From Bog-756 sp963813525 (GTDB lineage: Bacteria; Actinomycetota; Acidimicrobiia; Acidimicrobiales; RAAP-2), in NCBI GenBank assembly GCA_963813525.1, contig CAWEZI010000005.1, forward strand, positions 2,542,001 through 2,606,000: a stretch of 64,000 nt of DNA, read 5' to 3'. Position numbers and translations under genes: made by a program. Positions 16,269 through 26,100 of this stretch are shown here, piece after piece (within the stretch, counting starts at the first letter, position 1; each line of letters begins with the position of its first letter). The notes below the pieces were generated by a model. It made no database searches and was not told where the DNA came from. It saw nothing but the letters and a program-made list of their open reading frames with translations.

Positions 16269-17369
16269 TCACTGGGGCGACGGAGTGGTCTGAGGCTCGC
16301 CGAACCGAACCGATCCGTATCGCCGGCGGTAGAACCAATAAGCGACCAGCCCCGCCACCATGGGGAGCCAGTATTCGGCTAACCGGTAGGCCAGCGTGGC
16401 CAGGACAGCGCTGCGGCCGCTCACACCCGCGAGCACGAGTAGCCCGCTGAGGCTTGCTTCCACGATCCCCAAGCCTCCGGGCGTGGCCGGGATCAACGCG
16501 ATCACGCCGGCTGCCGAGTAGGCAAGCAGGACGAGCCACGGGCGGGGTTGACTTCCCGTCGCTCGTAAAGCTCCGAGGAGGCAGAGAAAGTCGAACCCTA
16601 GGCGGCCCACCACCAGAAGAAAGACTCTCCTCCGTTTCCGTCCCAATGCGCCTCGAATCTGGTCGCGCTGGGTCAGCAGGCGATCGTCGAGACCCGTCAA
16701 CGGTACGTGGTGTCGGCGGATCTTGTTCCATAACCATTGGGCACTCCTCGCTGCGAGCATGAGCGGTCGATCGGTCTCGAGGAGGAGGATCCCGAGCCCC
16801 AGATAGACGATGAACCCCGCAGCACCGATAAGGGCGGTCTTTACCAGGGCATGGTTGACATGTGATCCGCCCAGCACCGCCGGGAGTGTGAGAATTGGGA
16901 GCATCAACAGACCTCCGACACCGAGGAGTGACGACGCCGTCAAGCCGCCGGCGGCGGCGTCGGGTTTGATCCCGGCCGTCTCCAGCATGCGGAACTGCAC
17001 CGCTGCTCCCGCGGCGGAACCGCCTGGCAGAACACTGGTCACCGTGTTCCCCGTGAGTCCTGCCGCCACGACGGCAAACCAGCCTTGAGTGCGCAGGGCA
17101 ATTCGCTGAATGCCGAAGTTGCAGACGAAGCTCGCCGCCTCGGCCACGAGAGCCGCTACCAACCACACCGCGCTCAGTTTGGCCAGCCTCGGCCAGGCCC
17201 CGAATACCGCGGTCAGGCTCGGCAGCACCACATAGAGGGCGACACCGGTCACCACCAGGGCGATGATCCGCCCGATCACGCGCTTGGCACCGTGGCGTGC
17301 CGCTTCAGTCCGTCCCGTGGCCGCGGGTCCGGGCGGCTTGTCACCTCGGGCCCCGGAACTCCGGTTCAT
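16269..17369 (-). CDS. flippase-like integral membrane protein (LPG-synthase TM-region family)
   Basis: The product has 366 residues. After a basic cytosolic N-terminus of about 35 residues it shows eight or so membrane spans with the family signatures G-N-T-V-T-S-V-L-P-G-G-S-A-A-G near the middle and P-A-T-P-G-G-L-G-I-V-E-A near the C-terminus. These are hallmarks of the UPF0104 / lysylphosphatidylglycerol-synthase transmembrane region (AglD2-like). The family is linked to moving or modifying lipid-linked substrates. There is no catalytic aminoacyltransferase domain. The ATG at 17369 overlaps the stop of the upstream gene (ATGA), so the two membrane proteins are almost certainly co-translated and may form a complex. 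An in-frame extension to 17408 is possible but less likely. Confidence 0.8.
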   Translation of the reverse strand: MNRSSGARGDKPPGPAATGRTEAARHGAKRVIGRIIALVVTGVALYVVLPSLTAVFGAWPRLAKLSAVWLVAALVAEAASFVCNFGIQRIALRTQGWFAVVAAGLTGNTVTSVLPGGSAAGAAVQFRMLETAGIKPDAAAGGLTASSLLGVGGLLMLPILTLPAVLGGSHVNHALVKTALIGAAGFIVYLGLGILLLETDRPLMLAARSAQWLWNKIRRHHVPLTGLDDRLLTQRDQIRGALGRKRRRVFLLVVGRLGFDFLCLLGALRATGSQPRPWLVLLAYSAAGVIALIPATPGGLGIVEASLSGLLVLAGVSGRSAVLATLAYRLAEYWLPMVAGLVAYWFYRRRYGSVRFGEPQTTPSPQ

Positions 17370-19744
17370 AAGTATTCCCTCCGACGCATCCACATGAGGG
17401 TGAACCAACCAACTATCGGCGGGAGGTAAGCAGTGAACGCCCGCTGTACGAAGACGGCGGCCGTCGCCTGATTCTTGGAGATCCCCGCAGCAGTGAGGGC
17501 CAAGATGAGACCCGCCTCAGCGACTCCCATGCCGCCTCCGGCCGGTGAGGCGGACGCCAGTACGCCTGCCGTTGTCGCCGCGATCACCAGCGCCGCCACC
17601 GAAAGCTGAGTCCCGAATGCATGCAATGCTGCCCCCAGTGCGAGGATTACGAGCAGTTGTGCGGCGATCTGGCCACCGAAGATCTGCACAATCTTGATCG
17701 GCTGCTCCGCCAACGTCTTGAAGTTATCGAGGGCAGTGGCAAACTTGGGCCGCAGCTTCTCTTTGACGTGCTCACGCCAACGCGGAACGGCGAATAGAGC
17801 CGTCAGGACCAGACCGACCACGACCACGACCACGAGCAGTCCGTAGAGGATTTTGGCGTGGCCCCCCTGGTGCAGGCTGTGGCCGAAGTGAAAAGAACTC
17901 CAGGCAATCGGGAGCGCTATCAGGAAGAGCACGAGCTTGGTAAGGAGGCTCGACAGGCTCACCAGCGCGCCGGAAGTGACGGCGGTAGTCGTGTCAAAGC
18001 CCTGCTGTTGGTAGAACCTCACCTGGGTGGCCAGTACGGCTGCACTCCCGCCGGCCAGTGTCGTGAACGAATTAGCTAGTTCCAAACCCACGACGCGGCC
18101 CATCGGGACCGCTCCCGGAACGCTGCCCCGATTCGAAGTCGCGCCGCCGAGGTAGGCGGTGGCGCACAGGAGCGCCGAGGCCACGACCCAACCCCATTGT
18201 GCGCTCTCGATGGTCCTGATCGAATGCGAGGCGTTGATCAGCACCAGGATCAGCGCCCAGCCTCCGACCAGAGATCCCAACGCGACCAGGACCTGGTTCC
18301 AACTCAAGCGCCTTGGCTCTATGAGCTTGGGGACCTCCATGCCAGCCCGCTGTGCGGTGCCCGACCGGAGTTCGTCGAGCAACTGTTTTTTGCCCTTCAA
18401 GGCGACGGTAATGGCCGGGTCCAGACCGGCTCGGCGGAGATGGCTCATCGCTCCTGGCAACAGGTCGGGGGGCACCACCCGCACGATCGATCGCGCGGCG
18501 CGATCGGGTCCGGCTACGAGCGCCGCCGAAGCCATGGCACCAGCGAGGTCCTGGTCCAGCAGGAAATCGGTGGCATTCGACATTCCGTTGCGGAAGTCCA
18601 CCAGGGCCGCCGTGCCGTGGTCCACGTCGCCAAGAAGAGTGTGTGGACTGATGGCTCCGTGGGAGATGCGGGCCGACCTGAGGTCGAGCAGTTGGGCGAA
18701 GAGGTCGTAGAGGACGTGATCGGAGACCGAGTCCGGGCCGAGCTCGTCAAAGGGAGTTCCGGAGACGGAGCGAGCGATCACGGCAGCGTCGTGACTCGGC
18801 CCGATCTCAGATGCACTGATCACCTGAGGCACCCGGACGCCCGATCGCGCCGCCAGCTGCGTGACCGATGACTCGTGCTCAACCTGTTGGATCCGGGTCA
18901 GGCTGATGGCCGGTCCTGAATTCCTGTACATGATGAGCCTGTACACCTTGGTGAGGAACTGGGCGTCCGCAGCGTCCCGGCCGTAGAACGACACGACCAA
19001 GGACTCGCCCGAGCTCGTGATGACGAAGTAGTGGGCGGCACCCCAGGTCTGATGGTGGGTCGGCTCCGCCGAAACCGCGTCGATGCCGACCGTCGCCAGC
19101 GATGTGCGCAGTTCCTCACCGGAGGGCAACCCTAGCGGCGAGCCCCAGCCGAGGTGGATCACAGCGGTCATGCCCCAACCGAGGGCCATGCTGCCGAGGA
19201 CGTTGGCCGGAAGGCCATGACCCGCCACGACGGTGGCGAGCACGGTAAGGACCACGACGAGCTCGATGAGGCGCTGCACCGTCCGCGACAGGTATGGGAG
19301 GCCTGCGGTGGCGACGCTGAGCGCCAAAGCCACGTGCAATACGGGGAAGCTCAACACGTAGCCGTAGTACTCGATGCTGTGTGGGCGTCCGCCACTCGCT
19401 CCGAGCGCGAGGATGAGGAGTCCGCTGACCACGAGTGTCCCGATAGCCGAGGCCGCCAGATCCCGCACCACCGTCCAGCGCTTGGCCAGGCTGGCCGTCA
19501 GGAGAAGGAACGCGATCGTCCCGAATGATCCGCCGATCCAAAAGAGAGTCACCAGCCAGCGGATGCCGTAGGGAGGGGGGCTCAGCACGTGGGTAATCAC
19601 GTCTTCGGGGTGCGAGTTGGATCGGAGGACCAATACCGCACAAAGCACCGCCAAGAAGGCAAGGATCACCCGAACGCCGTCGGACCCCCGGCGCCGCCGC
19701 TGGCCGTCGCCGATGGGGGCGAAGAAGATCGCCCGCTCCGCCAT
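17366..19744 (-). CDS. large membrane protein: N-terminal spans, kinase-like middle domain, C-terminal flippase-like domain
   Basis: The product has about 792 residues from the ATG at 19744; an in-frame TTG at 19822 could add 26. An N-terminal block of about six spans (to about residue 200) is followed by a soluble region at about 215-460. That region resembles a degenerate protein-kinase/phosphotransferase fold: F-V-I-T-S-S-G-E-S-L-V-V-S-F-Y-G-R, later I-S-H-G-A-I-S-P-H-T-L-L in the catalytic-loop position and A-L-V-D-F-R-N in the DFG-like position. Asp is missing from the H-G-x-I-x-P-x-x catalytic loop, so it may be a pseudokinase. The C-terminal 300 residues are a UPF0104-type domain with S-P-A-G-G-G-M-G-V-A-E-A. 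It is coupled by ATGA to a second UPF0104 protein. The substrate is unknown. Confidence 0.75.
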   Translation of the reverse strand: MAERAIFFAPIGDGQRRRRGSDGVRVILAFLAVLCAVLVLRSNSHPEDVITHVLSPPPYGIRWLVTLFWIGGSFGTIAFLLLTASLAKRWTVVRDLAASAIGTLVVSGLLILALGASGGRPHSIEYYGYVLSFPVLHVALALSVATAGLPYLSRTVQRLIELVVVLTVLATVVAGHGLPANVLGSMALGWGMTAVIHLGWGSPLGLPSGEELRTSLATVGIDAVSAEPTHHQTWGAAHYFVITSSGESLVVSFYGRDAADAQFLTKVYRLIMYRNSGPAISLTRIQQVEHESSVTQLAARSGVRVPQVISASEIGPSHDAAVIARSVSGTPFDELGPDSVSDHVLYDLFAQLLDLRSARISHGAISPHTLLGDVDHGTAALVDFRNGMSNATDFLLDQDLAGAMASAALVAGPDRAARSIVRVVPPDLLPGAMSHLRRAGLDPAITVALKGKKQLLDELRSGTAQRAGMEVPKLIEPRRLSWNQVLVALGSLVGGWALILVLINASHSIRTIESAQWGWVVASALLCATAYLGGATSNRGSVPGAVPMGRVVGLELANSFTTLAGGSAAVLATQVRFYQQQGFDTTTAVTSGALVSLSSLLTKLVLFLIALPIAWSSFHFGHSLHQGGHAKILYGLLVVVVVVGLVLTALFAVPRWREHVKEKLRPKFATALDNFKTLAEQPIKIVQIFGGQIAAQLLVILALGAALHAFGTQLSVAALVIAATTAGVLASASPAGGGMGVAEAGLILALTAAGISKNQATAAVFVQRAFTAYLPPIVGWFTLMWMRRREYL

Positions 19745-20027
19745 GTGAGCCGAGTTCGTCGCCGAAGGGGCCTTAGTCAGAGCGGGGATCTGTTTGGCCA
19801 CCGTTGTTTTTCGTACTGCCAACAGCCGCCGACGTCAAGCAGGATGGCCCACGAGCCTCGACGGTTGCCAGCAGCCACCCGGAAGCGTACCGTCGCATCA
19901 GATGCTCTCGCGGCTGTCCGGGCTGTCGACCCTGAAGCGGGAGCACGCTCGACTGGCCACGCGAGGTTCGGCTACTTTACGCATGTCGTGGGCGGCAATA
20001 GCGCTCCTTTCTAGAGATCGGAAGCCG

Positions 20028-20723
20028 ATGGGGGCCTGGATCAGGACAATGGCGGTCATCACATTCGTCGGACTTTCTCAGATCAGCTTTTGCACCGCGC
20101 CGATGTTCACCTCGGGCTCGACCTTCGCTCCCTTCAATACGGGGCCGAATCGGCTCAGCAACTGGGGCGGCTACATCGCCGCCGGTAGCACAGGCGAGTT
20201 CAACTCGATCTCAGCCGAGTGGACGGTCCCGATCGTGAAATGCCTGGCCGACGGCAACCTCTACGCTCCGTGGGTGGGGATCGACGGCTATGGCTCGACT
20301 ACGGTCGAGCAGACGGGGGTACAGACGGACTGCAAAACCGGCTCTCCGGTGGACAGCGCTTGGTACGAGATGTACCCGGCGCGGCCCGTGTACTACGCCA
20401 ACCCTGTTTCCACTGGCGACTCGATAGTGGCCTCGGTGATTTATTCCGGTAAGTCGTTCGTCCTCACGATCACCGACACAACCAAGGGGTGGACCCGAAC
20501 CGTGGACAAAACTGCCCGTCGCGCATCGCGGCTTAGCGCCGAGGCGGTCATCGAGGCACCCGGTGGATACCCTGCCATCACCAAGGTTCAATTCGCGCAG
20601 GTTCTGATCAATGGCACCGATCTCGCGAGCTTCGATCCCGTCCGCTCCATCACCGGCTCTGGCACTGGCAGGTATGTCCCCGGCCCGATCAAGAACGGAA
20701 CGTCCTTCACCATAAAGCGCTAA
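20028..20723 (+). CDS. secreted glutamic peptidase (eqolisin, peptidase family G1)
   Basis: The product has 231 residues from the ATG at 20028, with a second ATG at 20049. A signal peptide covers about residues 1-30. The mature part shows the two-sheet G1 layout: N-W-G-G-Y-I, W-T-V-P, A-P-W-V-G-I-D-G-Y-G and W-Y-E-M-Y-P. The catalytic dyad fits Q95 in V-E-Q-T-G-V and E172 in S-A-E-A-V-I-E-A-P. C72 and C102 could form a disulfide. G1 peptidases cleave proteins at acidic pH and are best known from fungi, with scattered bacterial and archaeal members. The enzyme should act outside the cell. It is divergent from the flippase/kinase-like gene and is followed by an unrelated membrane-protein gene. 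Confidence 0.75.
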   Translation: MGAWIRTMAVITFVGLSQISFCTAPMFTSGSTFAPFNTGPNRLSNWGGYIAAGSTGEFNSISAEWTVPIVKCLADGNLYAPWVGIDGYGSTTVEQTGVQTDCKTGSPVDSAWYEMYPARPVYYANPVSTGDSIVASVIYSGKSFVLTITDTTKGWTRTVDKTARRASRLSAEAVIEAPGGYPAITKVQFAQVLINGTDLASFDPVRSITGSGTGRYVPGPIKNGTSFTIKR

Positions 20724-20959
20724 GTACCGGCGCATCACCGGCGGGCCGCGAGCAGGTGACGGAACCCGTCAACCGGACCGGTGAGTAGTGGGCGGCGTTG
20801 AGGATAGGGAGCGCCTGGCAGAAGGTCCTTCAGTGCTACCTTGAGCAGCGGGCGGCACTGTCCGAACGTTCGAGCCGTTGGAGCCTGCGGTTCCTCGTAA
20901 GTTCGAAGACGATTCCGCTGCCTCGCAAGTGATAGCCGGACGAAAGCAGCACACGGAAG

Positions 20960-22435
20960 ATGAAGGCCTGGGCAACAAAGCACAGTGCGATCTTGACCGT
21001 GGCGGCAGGCTGTCTGTGTCCGATCCTTTATCTGCTCTTCATCGCCAAATATGCAACAAACGCGTTCTACGGGGATGATTGGACCTTCATCCCGATCGTC
21101 CATGCGGCCCTCCACGGCCAGCTGTCGCTGGGCCAACTTTGGGGGCAACACACCGAATCGCGCTACTTCTTCAGCAACTTGATCAACGTTTTCTTCGGAT
21201 TCGCCGACGGGCTCGATCTGCGCTCGGTGATCTTCTTGAGTGCGGCCCTTTACATTGCGTCGTATGCCGGTTTGTTACTGCTCGTTCGTGACTATCTCGA
21301 CAGACCACTCACCCCGGCCCCGGTCCTCGTCATCGGTGCTATTTGGTTCAGCTTGGCCGACGTCCAAGACAGCCTCTGGGCATCGCATCTCTGGGGATTT
21401 CTGACCGTTTTCTTCTTCATCTGGATGTTGGTAGTCCTTCTCGTGCCGAACGACGGACGCAGACTATGGTTCGCTGTTGGCGTCGTGTTGGCCGTGGCCG
21501 CCTCGCTGGCGTCCATACAAGGGTTTCTGTGTTGGCCCGCGGGCGTGATCTGCATCCTCTGGAATGCTCCACTAGCGCGACGAGCTCTTGTCGAAAGCGG
21601 TGTCTGGTTGGTCGCCGCGATCGGCACTAGTGCCGTGTACTTCCCCGGGTACAGCTTCACGCAGAGCGCGTGCTCACCCTCCTCAGCCTGCTCCCCCAGC
21701 GTCGCTTTACGCCATCCTGTAGAAGCATTGCGCTACTTCGTCATCCTCATCGGCAACGTTATTCCCGGCGGGGGCGACATTGTCAATGGGACACCGCCGG
21801 GGAGCGTGGTTCGCTCCGAGATAGTCGGTGTGGCCCTGCTTGCTGTCGCCTTATTCATTGTTGTGCAGTCCTGGCGATACCGAAAGCCTAACGAGCGTGT
21901 ACCCCTGCCACTCCTATTGATCGCCTTCGCTCTGCTCACCGACGCTCAAATCACCCTCGGCCGCAGTGGATTGGGATCCACCGATGCGGTCAGTAATCGT
22001 TACATCCTCGTGAACCTCATTCTCCTGACGGGAATCGTTATCTATGCGTGGGCGAGTGTTCCGCCGCTTCGTAGGTCAGCGACGAACGGTCGACGATTCA
22101 CATGGATCGCGCTGGCTGGGTTGGCTGTCTTTCTGACCCTCCAGGTGGCCGTTTCGACGGGGTTCGGATTGACGAATGGGCGAGCCATGAGCACGTACGT
22201 TCGAGATGACGCGGAACTCTTTGACAACCTCAAGCAAGTGCCGACAGCAGACGTCGAATGTGAGGTGTATCTGGCGCTTTTGACACAACCCGGAGGGGGC
22301 GGCGGTCCGTCCTTCGGATTGAACCACCGTGACGCGGTTGAGGATCAGTTGGGCGAGTTTAGACCGAGTTCAGCCGCCTATTACCGGGCTTTTGGGCCGC
22401 CGCCACTGTTCCCTCATTGCAGGCTCGGCAAATAA
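20960..22435 (+). CDS. multispanning membrane protein, possible GT-C type glycosyltransferase
   Basis: This 491-residue protein has about eleven membrane spans starting at residue 10. A short acidic pair Y-G-D-D-W lies in the first extracytoplasmic loop, which resembles the loop-1 acidic motif of GT-C glycosyltransferases that use polyprenyl-phosphate sugars. A Q-H-T-E-S-R-Y-F segment follows in the same loop. The family assignment is weak because no longer signature is present. An extracellular loop at about 235-250 carries two C-S-P-S motifs that could be disulfide-linked. It has no coupled partner. The stretch downstream (22436-23105) is decayed sequence with a recombinase remnant. Confidence 0.55.
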   Translation: MKAWATKHSAILTVAAGCLCPILYLLFIAKYATNAFYGDDWTFIPIVHAALHGQLSLGQLWGQHTESRYFFSNLINVFFGFADGLDLRSVIFLSAALYIASYAGLLLLVRDYLDRPLTPAPVLVIGAIWFSLADVQDSLWASHLWGFLTVFFFIWMLVVLLVPNDGRRLWFAVGVVLAVAASLASIQGFLCWPAGVICILWNAPLARRALVESGVWLVAAIGTSAVYFPGYSFTQSACSPSSACSPSVALRHPVEALRYFVILIGNVIPGGGDIVNGTPPGSVVRSEIVGVALLAVALFIVVQSWRYRKPNERVPLPLLLIAFALLTDAQITLGRSGLGSTDAVSNRYILVNLILLTGIVIYAWASVPPLRRSATNGRRFTWIALAGLAVFLTLQVAVSTGFGLTNGRAMSTYVRDDAELFDNLKQVPTADVECEVYLALLTQPGGGGGPSFGLNHRDAVEDQLGEFRPSSAAYYRAFGPPPLFPHCRLGK

Positions 22436-23105
22436 TGGTCGGGCAGGGATACTCACGGCCTGCGCGTGCCGCAGGAGTCCATCGACACCTCCACCATGGC
22501 CGCCTGAAGGCTGGTCCCTCGGACGGTGGGAAGCGGCCACCGTGTTGTCGGGGCAGAGCCGAGCGTCGTGGCCGAATGGTTGGCCGAAGTTCAATGTGAG
22601 CGGTTGGGAGCGCAGACGGACCTAATGGCCACCAACCCCCGTGACCCGCTGAGCAAGGCCGAGGTGCGGGGTTGGTCCTGGAGGCCAGTGATATCGCCTC
22701 GGTAGTTGCGAATGGCGATCCCGACCTGAAGGCGGGCCCGTATGACGTCGAGATCCGTTAGGCCCCGTTCGAGCGGGTCATCAGCGCCACCGCAGGTGGA
22801 ATAACTTCGATGCCGGAGGGGCGTTTGACGCCGTTAGTACACCTGGTACCGACTGGTGGTCGGTTGAGTGGGCCGCATAGGCGTGGCGATCCCCTCCCCA
22901 TCACCCCCCCCCGGTAAGGACACAGTCCACAAGCACGCAGGAGAAGCCGATACCTACGCCGAGGTGGGATCTGCAGGCGAGGTGGGTCGGGGGCTCTGAT
23001 CGGGACTGAATGGCTGCCATTACCGGCATTCAGAAGCGCGGGCAACCCGCTGCGGGGATTGCCGACTGCATACCAGTGCGACCCCGAACTTTGTCGGCAA
23101 AGGGT
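22436..23105. other. gene-poor decayed stretch with recombinase remnant
   Basis: These 670 bases hold no intact gene. The recognisable piece is the serine-recombinase fragment at 22565-22761. The remainder up to the stop of the large surface-protein gene (23106) shows no continuous reading frame that looks coded. Confidence 0.45.
22565..22761 (+). pseudogene. C-terminal remnant of a large serine recombinase, frameshifted
   Basis: One frame from 22565 reads V-V-A-E-W-L-A-E-V-Q-C-E-R-L with N-P-R-D-P-L-S-K-A-E-V-R. After a one-base shift near 22670 the next frame reads L-V-L-E-A-S-D-I-A-S-V-V and D-P-D-L-K-A, then a stop at 22761. This order matches the coiled-coil and C-terminal end of actinobacterial site-specific serine recombinases (W-L-A-E-V-x-x-E-R ... 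E-I-R-x-L-V ... D-I-x-x-V-L ... A-D-P-A-D-K-A). The catalytic domain is absent. Identification is by pattern memory only. Confidence 0.35.
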
Positions 23106-26100
23106 TCACTCAATGGTCAGGGGGATGGTAGCCCGAGCCGTTGTCTTGGTCTCGACCTTCTTCGTCCCTTTGAGGGTCGTGACCGTCTCGGTCACTTTCA
23201 CCGTTACCGAACTCGGACCAGCGGCCAGGGACTTGCTCGGCGTTCCGGAGAGCACGCCCTTTGAGGAGAGCTTCATTCCCCTGGGCAGCGAGACCTTGTC
23301 CCATTTGAGAGTGGTGGTGTAGCCGAGGGCGCTCACTCCGATCCCGGCGGCCTGAAGGGTGACCGGGCCATAGCGGGTACCTGGAGTGGTATCGGAGAGG
23401 GACGTGGTGGTGACGGTGAAGCCCAGGACCGTAAAGTACTGGGGCGAACCGTCGGCGGCGGTGTAGCTGGTGCCCTGGGCCACATGGGCGGTGAGGGTGC
23501 AGGTGCCCACGCCGACATAGGAGACCGAACTGTCAGGGCCCACCACGCAGATGCCGCCTGTCGAACTGGTCACCGAGGCCGCCCCATCGCCGTCGGTGCT
23601 CACCACCGGGGTGAAGCTTCCCCCAATGTACGCGCTCGTCGGGATGTTGGAGATGTCCACGTAAGTGGGCGTGGCCCTGGGGGTGACCTGGACCGTAACC
23701 GAGGATGTGTTCGAGTCGTAGGTCCGCCCGTTCCCGTCCCAGGTCCCACCGGCCGTGGCCGTGTCGGTCACCGAGCCGGCATCCACGTCGCCCTGGGTCA
23801 CCGTGTAGACGCCGGTACACGTCTCGTATGCTCCGGGAACAAGCGACGGCTGCCCACAGTCGACGGTGGCCACCAGGTTGTCGGAGACACCGATGCCGGA
23901 CAACGTGGTGGTGCCGGTGTTGGTCACCTGGTAGCTGTAGTCGATGTCATCGCCGGCGGCCCGGTACCCGTTGGAGGTGGTCGACGTCACCAGGCTCAGG
24001 GACGAGGTGGCATCGGAGGCGTCGACGGTGGCCGAGGCGGTGGCCGAGTCGACGGGCGCGCTGGACGGCTTGGTGCCCGTGGCGTACGCCGTGTTGGTCA
24101 CTGAGCCGCCGTCCACGTCGGCCTGGCTCACCGTGTAGGTGGCCGTGCACGTCTCGGACGCCCCAGGGGCCAGCGAGGCTTGGGGGCAGGTGATGCCCAC
24201 GCTCGGGATCAGGTTGTCGGTGACCCCGATGTTGCTCTCCGTCGTCGTACCGCTGTTGGTCACCGCGTAGCTATAGCTGATGACGTCCCCGGCCCTGCCG
24301 AAGCCGCCATCGGCGTAGGTGGTGGATGCCGACTCGGCCGCGCTCAGGGACGAGGCGGCGTCAGAGGCCAGGACGGTGACCGAGGACGGGTTCGAGGTTT
24401 CGGCCACGTTCTGGGGGTTGGTACCACTGGCCGTGGCCGTGTTGGTCACCGAGCCGCCGTCCACGTCGGCCTGGCTCACTGTGTAGGTGGCCGCGCAGGT
24501 CTCGGACGCCGCGGGGGTGAGCGAGGGGTCGGGACAGCTGACGGTGGACAGGCCGGGCAGCGGGTCGTTGACGGCGATGTTGCTCTCTGTCGTCGTCCCG
24601 GTGTTGGTGACGAGGTAGCTGTAGCTGACGACGTCACCGGCCTTGCCATAGCCGCCATCGGTGTAGGTGGTGGACGCCGACTTGACCAAACTCAGGCTGG
24701 ACACGGCGTCGGTGGCGTCGACGGTGACCGAGGACGGGGCCGAGGTCAGTGTCTCGTTGGAGATGCTGGTGGCGGTGACGGTGGCCGCGTTGGTGACCGA
24801 GCCATTGTCCACGTCAGCCTGGGTCACTGTGTAGGTCCCGGTGCAGTTCTCGGACGCCCCGCCGGCCAGCGTGGTGCTGGGGCAGGTGATGTCGGCGCTC
24901 GGGATCTTGTTGTCATTGACCACGATGTTGGTCACGGGGTCCGGTCCGGTGTTGGTCACCGCGTAGGTGTAGGTGATGGTGTCGCCCGCCTGGGAGAAGC
25001 CCCCGTCCTGGTAGTCCGTGGTCGAGGTCTTGACCACCATGACACCCTCGACGTTGATCGGGGCGACGGCCTCGACCGTGCCCAGGCTGGTGCCGCGTGC
25101 CGTCTGATAGTTGTCGTTGGGGCCGTTTCCGGGCAACGGGGTGGTGTTGGATTCGTCGATGTAGACGTTGTACTGACCGGGAGCCAGACCAGCCGGCACC
25201 TGGAACGTCCCGGTGGGTTGGCCCACGGTCATGGTGCAGGGGTTGGGCCCGACGGAGGTGCTCTCCGCTCCGGTGCAGGCGTAACTGTCGGCCCCGATGG
25301 CCACCGTCGAGCTGAGCACCGGCACCGCCGAGGCCCGGTTGGTGCCGATGAAGACGCTCGGTGCAGCCACCGGGTACATGTCACCGATCTGGTCGTCCCC
25401 GTACGGGCCCGAGTTGGGCGCACCTTCCGACGATCCCCACCAGTTGGACCCACCGGTCACGCTCACCGTGTCCCCCGGTTGGGCCGCTGCCGTCGACAGG
25501 GTGGCAGTCGGGGTCTGGGGGACGGGCTGGCCGTTGAAGAATAGGTCATCGGAGCTGTAGGTAGCAGCGCCATTGACACTGTTCTCCGACGACACGCTGA
25601 TGGTGCATGCGACATAACCGGCGTTGACATCCGCCTGGGAAGGGGGGCACGTGGCATTGGCCGTGTCCGTATTTCCGCCAGCCGAGAAGCTACCCACTTG
25701 GGTGTAGCTGCATGTCCCACCGTTGACCCACGGAGAGGGCGCAGTCAGCGACGTCGTCGAGCCGAAGTTCGTGTAGTTGTACGAACTAAGAACATTGACG
25801 AATCCGTAACAGCCTCCGTGTCCGAGGTAAAAGTTGGAAGCAGGCAGGTCTGCCGGCACGGCTGATGGATTGCTGTCCGTCGGCGTCGGTAGCGGATTGG
25901 ACGTGTTGATGTTAAATGTGTCGGCATCGCCGCCTGAAGTCGACACCATTGCATCGGTGCACGTCGGATAGTTGGAAGTCGAGCCCAGTACCTCGCCGTT
26001 GACGATGGCGGCACCAAAGACGCTCTGTGATCCCGTCTGATAGAGATCACGGTTGGGATCGAATTCACTTGTCGTACCTTTGCTTGACGTCCAGTTACAG

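Noticed and set aside
16117..17166. Minus-strand open frame of about 350 codons within the flippase-like gene
   Set aside because: Arg/Pro/Gly-rich shadow of the real membrane protein in another frame.
24180..25544. Plus-strand open frame of 454 codons opposite the DUF11-repeat protein
   Set aside because: Its Gly/Val/Arg/Asp periodicity mirrors the repeats of the minus-strand gene. No independent coding signal.
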